Source: Nelumbo lutea
Taxonomy: Eukaryota > Streptophyta > Magnoliopsida > Proteales > Nelumbonaceae
Reading direction: 5' to 3'
NCBI GenBank assembly: GCA_022828595.1
Contig: JAKGHH010000003.1
Span: 101,083,583-101,147,582 of the forward strand
DNA: 64,000 nucleotides
A program made the translations under genes and the position numbers. Positions 57,864 to 64,000 of the stretch are shown piece by piece; position 1 is the stretch's first letter; the number at the start of each line of letters is the position of its first letter. The notes beneath the pieces were generated by a model, which worked only from the letters and a program-made list of their open reading frames with translations, was not told where the DNA came from and searched no databases.

Positions 57864-57927
57864 GAAAGAGACAGAGAGAGAGTAGGCTTCGATCGTCCGC
57901 TCCTGTGATGAAATACAGAAAACTCTT
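57849..57927 (-). other. CSD1: CSD1 non-coding first exon (5' UTR)
   Basis: The donor is TTCTGAG|GTAAAG at 57849/57848. The acceptor is TGTTTAG before 56863, giving a 985-bp 5'-UTR intron and 13 bases of UTR before the ATG. The left limit is set from the TATA box, so it is approximate. Confidence 0.75.
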
Positions 57928-57950
57928 CCAGCTGCCACAGCTCAACTGCT

Positions 57951-57957
57951 TTTATAA
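57951..57957 (-). promoter_or_regulatory. CSD1: CSD1 TATA box
   Basis: On minus the sequence CTCCTTATAAAAGCAG is a strong TATA element about 100 bp upstream of the first splice donor. A start about 30 bases on (near 57925) gives a short first exon. Confidence 0.75.
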
Positions 57958-58017
57958 GGAGAATCAATGCGACAAATGTGGAATTTAGCAAGTAGCCAGT
58001 GGCCACCTACCCTTCGA

Positions 58018-58020
<3 letters not shown>

Positions 58021-58075
<55 letters not shown>
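58021..58075. repeat. (AT)n microsatellite upstream of CSD1
   Basis: About 23 TA dinucleotides in a row lie roughly 65 bp upstream of the TATA box, between the promoter and the foldback structure. Confidence 0.95.
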
Positions 58076-58078
<3 letters not shown>

Positions 58079-58599
58079 TAAAGCGGTCAAGAAAAAAAAA
58101 ATCTTGAATTTTTTATTTTTTTTATTCTATATAATTTTTTAAATAATAAGATGCACTTTTCTAATAAGCTAAATAATCATTTTCCTAAAATATCTTCTCA
58201 ATTACTTTTCCCACTTTTTCCAAAATTATCTCTAATTCCTATTTATCTCCAAAATTATCTCGAATTTAGTAGAGTGTTTTTCTCCTCAAGTATCTCTAAT
58301 TCCTATTTATCCTCTCCCCTACATTTTATTTATATCTATCTAAAGAAAGTTTAGATTAAAAAAATTAAGAATTATTTAAATATTCTAACAAAATTATATA
58401 ATAACTTTAAAATATTTATTAAAAACACAAAAAACTATTTTTATATTTTTACAAAATATATCACAAAATTATGTATTAACAATTTAAATTATGTTTTTTC
58501 GAATTATTAATTTAAATATTTAATAATATGTAATAGCTTTAAATAAATAAAATTCAAATAAAAAATTTAATATTTTATAGATTATTTAAATATTTAAAT

Positions 58600-58990
58600 A
58601 ACTAAATATGTATCATAACTATATTTTAAATAGTTCAAATAATGAAGTTATGTAATAAATTAAAAAAAAATCTTTAAAGTAGAAAAATAATTATAGCATA
58701 ATATTGAAATTAATAATAATTTAATATATTACAAAAATAATAATAAAATTATGTAATAATAGTATAAATTATGGTTTTATGGATAATTAAATTCAATAAA
58801 TAGATAATATTTTAAAATTTAAATACTTTGCATATTATTTAACTATACTAAATATTTTAAATAAAAAAATATTTAACATAACTAGATTTTAAATAGTTAA
58901 AATAAATAAATTATGTAATAAATTTAAAAAAAATCTGAAAAGTAGAAAAATAATTATAACAAAATATTTAAAATAATAATAATTTAATAT
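58600..58990. repeat. Internal duplication in the left foldback arm
   Basis: The segments around TTTAAATAGTTCAAATAATG (58626) and TTTAAATAGTTAAAATAAAT (58891) continue in parallel through GTAGAAAAATAATTATA. This is a diverged direct repeat of roughly 260-bp period that is absent from the right arm. Confidence 0.6.
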
Positions 58991-60151
58991 TTTACATGAT
59001 ATTGTAAATAATTAATTTCACTTATATCAAGTAATAATTCGGGAAAATAACTTTCAAACAAATAATATTTATTAATAATAATTTTAAACTCTTAATCTTT
59101 ATTCATTATATAATTATATATACTAAAATTAATATTTGTTGTATTTCAGTAATTATTTTTTATTTTTTGTCATAAATATATTTTCAATGGTTATGTATAA
59201 ATTTATTTTGTTTTGTTATTTAACAAAAAAATCAATAATTATTGGAGATTAAATTACTATTATTGAAATTTTTAAATTTAATTTATTGTACTTATTGTAT
59301 TTATTGTATTTTTGTCATGACTTATTAACTAATATTTATTAAAGATTAAACTATTATTTGAGATTATACTATTTATTGACTAAGTTAATATTTTTTTAAT
59401 ACTTATTGTATTTTTCATTATCAATATATTTTCAATAATTGTGTATTTTCACTATAAATTTTCAATAATTATTTGAGATTAAACTATTGTTATTTATTAG
59501 AGATGAGACTATTAATTTAGTTAAAATTATGAGTGTTCATGAGTTGGTCTGGTTCGATTGTTGGCTATTTGGCCAATCAAATCGACCTGGTCAAGTTGGA
59601 GAGTTGGTTGGTTGAAATCAATTGACCTTCTATGAAAACCGGCCCACCCAAGTTGTATCGGTTTGGGTCGATTTTTTTGTTTGGTCAGTCAGTTCAAAAG
59701 ATTTAAACTTAATAACTAAATTTAATTTTAAAAATTATAGTGCAACTATAAAAAAATTAGATTTATGATATAAAATATTTTAGACTAAGAAATCTAGGAA
59801 AATTCCCAATTTTTCATATTAATAATTATATTTAAAATATAAATATTAATATATATCCATGGTTAGGTCATTTGATTCTAGTTGGTTTACAAATGGCCAA
59901 AGTGAAACTGATCCAACTTGGTCAAATTGGAAAATTTTTTAACCAAAGCTGACCTAAAATTTTTTAACCAAAGCTGACCAAAGTGAAACAGATCCAACTT
60001 GGTTGAATTAAATACTAATAATTAGGTTTATTCATCACTTTGATGATTAAACCTATTTGAAATTAATTATTGTTATTTTTGTATTATAAAATGTTTATTA
60101 AAAGTAATATATAAAATATGAATAATTATTAATTATTGTTATTTTCTATTA

Positions 60152-60483
60152 GGCTACATTTGGATGCGATGTAAATCAAGAACCGATGTAAATTTTACAT
60201 CGGTTTGGCTTTATATGCGTTTGGAAAGAGAGTGTGATTATTATCAATGTAAAACTACACTCCGATTCAATTTTGCATGCGTTTGGATGGAGTGTAGTTT
60301 TACGTCGATGATAGATGTAAACCTCATCACCTCTAAAGTTTTACACCAATAATCAATGTAAAACTTTACACTCTTCCACCCATTACTATTTAAAAACAAA
60401 AAAAAAAACAAAAAACAACATTCACTTTTTGGTTCAGTGTAAAACGTCATCAGTGTATTTTTACACTGATTCCAAACGTAGCC
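60152..60483. mobile_element. Harbinger/Tourist-like MITE in the foldback loop
   Basis: Ends GGCTACATTTGGAT and, inverted, GGCTACGTTTGGAAT are flanked by TTA on the left and TTG on the right. ATGTAAA/TTTACAT motifs repeat internally. 332 bp, non-coding. Confidence 0.65.
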
Positions 60484-60487
60484 TTGG

Positions 60488-60934
60488 GGTCATTTACTAG
60501 AACACACCTTATAGTTTTACACATTTACTTAAACCTACATTATAGCTTTCATTTTAGTAAAACATCCCATATATTTTACAACTTATTTACTTAATCAACC
60601 TTTCATTAAGGATTTTTTTTTGCCATTAGGCTCATTTTTTTATTCCAAAAAATACCCTTAACACTTTTTTATATAGAAAGCAAAATTGACCAAATATAAC
60701 CAATAGAGTGGCCCATGTCTTATTAAGGGCAAAAATGGTATTTTTATTTTTATTTTTTTAATTAAATTTATTTAAATGAACATTAGGGTCAACACTATCA
60801 CTTTCCACTATCATCTAATGAAAGATTGATTAAATTCATTACAAATTATAAGTGGTGTTTTAGTAAAATGCTAATTATAGGGTAAATTTTAGTAAATCCA
60901 TGAAACTATAAGGGGTATTTTAGTAAATGATCAT
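60488..60934. mobile_element. MITE with about 30-bp inverted ends
   Basis: TCATTTACTAGAACACACC and, inverted from the right, TCATTTACTAAAATACCCC both run on into TTATAGTTT. It is about 447 bp. No clear target duplication is seen, so the superfamily is open. Confidence 0.55.
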
Positions 60935-60984
60935 TTCTATTATTTAGCTTTCATTTAATAAATCCCGTACATCACACAGGTCCC

Positions 60985-62061
60985 TGCTAGTTTTGTTAAA
61001 TTAAAGATAAGATATATAATTGTTTTATATAATAATTAATAATTAAGTATAGATAACTTAATTAAAAACTTCCAACATTATTCATCTAAATTGGACTCCA
61101 TGTTGGAAGACAAAGAGCTCATGGATGCTATTGTATTATTGGTTTAACAATTGATCTACAACCCACCGACGTTTCCTCCAACAACTCTGTTTCCCAAGTT
61201 TCTTCTCTTACTCCTTCGATTTATAAACTCAAGGTTTCTCCCTTTGGTAGTCGCTTTGTTTTTATTTTAGGTTAACCATGTTAGAAATAATTAGCTTATC
61301 GCTACTCCCTTAGATTTTCTTTATCTGTTAATGTGCTTCTTGCTATATTCTTATGTTGTCGGTGTAAGCCTATACAATGGAATAACCATAAACATTGCCA
61401 CTGAGAGTTGCAGTATGGAAAATAGATGGGAAATTTGTCCTTTCCAAAATGAAGTATGACCATTCATAACAAAATTTGGCAAGAAACGATAATTAAAGTA
61501 GATGTTAACATTGCTGCAAAAGCTTGTAGGTCAAAATGGAAGGAAATAGGAAATGATTACCCCAAGTAGCAGCAGATGCAGATCTGGATAGAGGGGAGTA
61601 GAAGATGCACATCTGAGAGGATATAGCCAAGTAGGAGTAGCAAACGCAGATCTGGACGGAGAGGAAGTAGCAGACACAAATTTGAGCGGATCTGGCTTTG
61701 AATAAATGCAAATTTAGACGGAGGTCTAAGGTACACAGAGAGAAAGAGAGGGAGAGGGGATTCGGAGGTGGAGGACTGAGCTAGCTTGGTTTAGTGCTAC
61801 TAAAAGGAAGAAGAAGAAGAAGAAGAAGAAGAAGAAGAAGAAGAGAGCGGGATGAAGGATAAAATTGGATTAAAAAAAATTATGCATCACATATGACGGA
61901 ATATTAATGGATGCTAATGGTGAGGGTAAAGTTAGTCTAATGTCAAAAGTAGTAACAATGGTGTTAAACAATAGTCAAATAGTAAGAATATACTTAGTTG
62001 ATTAGCTAAAACCATAAGGGTAGTTTAAGAAATTTATCCTTAATTTTAGATATGGTTGTTT
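60985..62061. other. Foldback loop sequence with (GAA)n tract
   Basis: Contains a GAA run at about 61806-61845 and several GCAGATCTGGA-type repeats (61577-61690). ACCATAAGGGTAGTTTAAG near 62011 resembles the end of the preceding MITE. No gene is seen. Confidence 0.45.
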
Positions 62062-62069
62062 ATCAAACT

Positions 62070-62282
62070 TGGGGATGGCAATTTTTCCCATTTCCTCAAT
62101 CCCCGTGGGTATCCGCCCCGAATGAGGTGGTGATGGGGATGATTTTCCCCCGTGGGGACGGAAATGGAGAAATTTTCATCATTGTTGGTGGGGACGGGGA
62201 GAGCACTCCCTGCCCCGTGGGAACCCCGATCCCTGTCCCATGGGATCCCTGCTAACATATATGTATATATGCGCATACGTTC

Positions 62283-62313
<31 letters not shown>

Positions 62314-62553
62314 TGTCTATATATTAATATTTTTTAAAATATGGTTGAATATGTTTAAATCTTTTCTAATAAGATTGCAAATTTTAATTATTATTTTTAA
62401 ATAAAATAAAAAACTATAATGGTTGACATTATAAAGAATCACAGGAAATGGGGATCACCATGGAGACGGGGTTGGGGATAAATCTGTCCCCATTAGCGGG
62501 GATGGGGATGGAGAGAGGCTCCTCATCCCAGCCTTGCCCCATTGCCATTCCTA
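62070..62553. mobile_element. hAT-type element in the foldback loop
   Basis: A perfect 8-bp duplication ATCAAACT (62062-62069 and 62554-62561) flanks TGGGGATGGCAA and, inverted, TAGGAATGGCAA. GGGGATGGGGA/CCCCGT subterminal repeats lie on both sides of an AT-rich core with a (TA)n run. Confidence 0.9.
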
Positions 62554-62689
62554 ATCAAACTAATGAAACTAACCAACCCGATTTCTATCATTTTCAATCG
62601 GCTTTAGTTGAGCAATTTTCCAACCCGATTGGGTTGGACCGGTTTCACTTTAGCCATTTGTAAACTAACTAAAATTGAACGACCCGACC

Positions 62690-62728
<39 letters not shown>

Positions 62729-64000
62729 CATTTTATATTTTAAATATATATTTTTTAATATAAGAAAGTGGAAAATTCCAATATTTCTTAGGCTAACATA
62801 TTTTATATCATAAATTTATTTTTTAATAATGCTATTGTATTTTTTAATTTAAATTTAATTTTTTAAGTTTAAATCTTTTGAACCAGTCGAAAACAACAAA
62901 AATTGACCTAAATCAATATCATCTAAGTGACCAACTCCCCAATTTGACCAAGTCGATTTGGTTAACCAAACAACCTACAACTGAATTGAACCAACCCGTG
63001 AACAATAGTTTAATCTCCAATAATTATTAAAAATTTATGGCAAAAATACACAATAAATAAAATTTAAAAAAGCTAAATAATAGTAGTTTAAACTCTAATA
63101 GTTATTGAAAATTTTCTATTAAATAACAAAACAAAAATAGATTTATACATAATTATTGAAAATGTATTTATCACAGAAAACAATAAATAATTACTAAAAG
63201 ACAATGAATTTTAATTTTAGTATATATAAATATAGATTAAGTTTTTAAAAGTATTATTAATAAACATTAATTTTTTGAAAGTTATTTTCTGGAAATATTA
63301 ATTTGTATAGTTGTTTACAATATTATTTATTTATTGAAATAAAATCATTATTTAAATTTTAAAATATTAATTACTTATTGAATTTAATAATCGATAAAAT
63401 TATAGTACCATTAATACATAACTTTGTTGTTTTAAGAATTTAAAATTTAATTATGTTAAATATTTAGTTATTTAACTAAATATTTAAAATCTTAATCTAT
63501 TTATTATAATTGAAAGTTATTCATTAAATATTTAAAATATATTATTAATTGATTTAAAATATTAATTTTAATATTTTTTATTTAAGATATTTAGTTATTG
63601 CAATATTTGAATAACATTTAGATTGAATAATCAAGAAAAATCATAATTTATATTGTTTGTACATAACTTTGTAATAAGTTTTGTAAAAGTATATAATTAT
63701 TAATAACATGAATATTATTAAATCAATTATAATTATTTTTTGTCTTTTTAATAAATATTTTAAAGTTATTATATAATTTTGTTAGAATATCTAAGTAATT
63801 TTTTAATTTTTTAATTGAAACTTTCTTTAGATAGATGTAGATAAAAAGTGGGGGAGAAGATAAATAATAATTAGAGATAATTTAGAAGAGAAACTCTATT
63901 AAATTAGAGATAACTTAAGAGAACACTGGAGATAGTGAGGGAGGTTGTTTAGGAGAAATTTTACGATATTAGATTATTTAGTTTATTGGAACGAGAGAGA

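Larger units (their letters stand above)
58150..63990. mobile_element. Large foldback (inverted-repeat) structure
   Basis: The left arm (about 58150-59965) and the right arm (about 62562-63990, to the window end) are inverted relatives. Examples, left versus right inverted: AAGCTAAATAATC / AAACTAAATAATC; ATCTAAAGAAAGTTT in both; TATTCTAACAAAATTATATA in both; TTCAAAAGATTTAAACTT in both; GTTTACAAATGGC in both. The arms are AT-rich and diverged. The left arm is longer, partly through an internal duplication of about 260 bp (near 58620 and 58880). No transposase frame is seen. The outer right end may lie beyond the window. Confidence 0.8.

Noticed and set aside
62046..62312. Overlapping frames rich in Gly and Pro
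   Set aside because: They come from GGGGATGG subterminal repeats of the hAT element and are open in both strands by composition.

Overview
This is nuclear DNA of a flowering plant. It carries two intron-rich, plant-specific genes inside a large mass of retrotransposons, LINEs and hAT-type DNA transposons. The species cannot be read from the sequence. The very large TE-filled introns would suit a basal eudicot or magnoliid (for example Proteales), but that is a weak guess.

Gene 1, on the plus strand (6276-42191), is the 3' two thirds of DEG2/DEGP2, the chloroplast trypsin-type Deg protease. Fifteen exons encode 426 residues, starting just before the catalytic Asp and running through the GNSGG serine, the two PDZ-like regions and the stop. 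The exons for the transit peptide and catalytic His lie to the left of the window. Three introns are hugely swollen: 14.4 kb (6384-20790), 6.7 kb (20869-27582) and 8.6 kb (28188-36772). One intron has a GC-AG boundary.

Gene 2, on the minus strand (about 57925 down to about 50600), is an intact cytosolic Cu/Zn superoxide dismutase (CSD1 type, 152 aa) with seven coding exons and a 5'-UTR intron. Its last six codons sit in a tiny terminal exon beyond a 3.6-kb intron. Splicing of the 5' UTR creates what looks like a miR398 target site. The two genes converge on an 8-kb TE-rich, AT-rich intergenic region.

Mobile DNA left to right: a copia 3' end inserted in an opposite-strand copia 5' end (1-2350); an hAT element (3798-4866); a LINE scrap (5060-5460); an hAT element containing a complete minus-strand copia (7056-13300); a complete plus-strand copia (14354-19893); several hAT elements, LINE tails and an RTE-type LINE (20111-27300); two solo LTRs of one family (25008-26392 and 37570-38166); a minus LINE (28745-31440); a deleted copia (32487-36070); two abutting hAT elements (39507-40610); a long hAT element and a minus LINE (45383-48960); and an hAT element in the last CSD1 intron (51317-52280). 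Most hAT elements have visible 8-9 bp target-site duplications.

About 200 bp upstream of the CSD1 promoter starts a roughly 5.8-kb foldback structure (about 58150-63990). Its imperfect inverted arms are about 1.8 and 1.4 kb long and its loop holds further MITEs. I found no bacterial-style system, CRISPR array, tRNA or rRNA.
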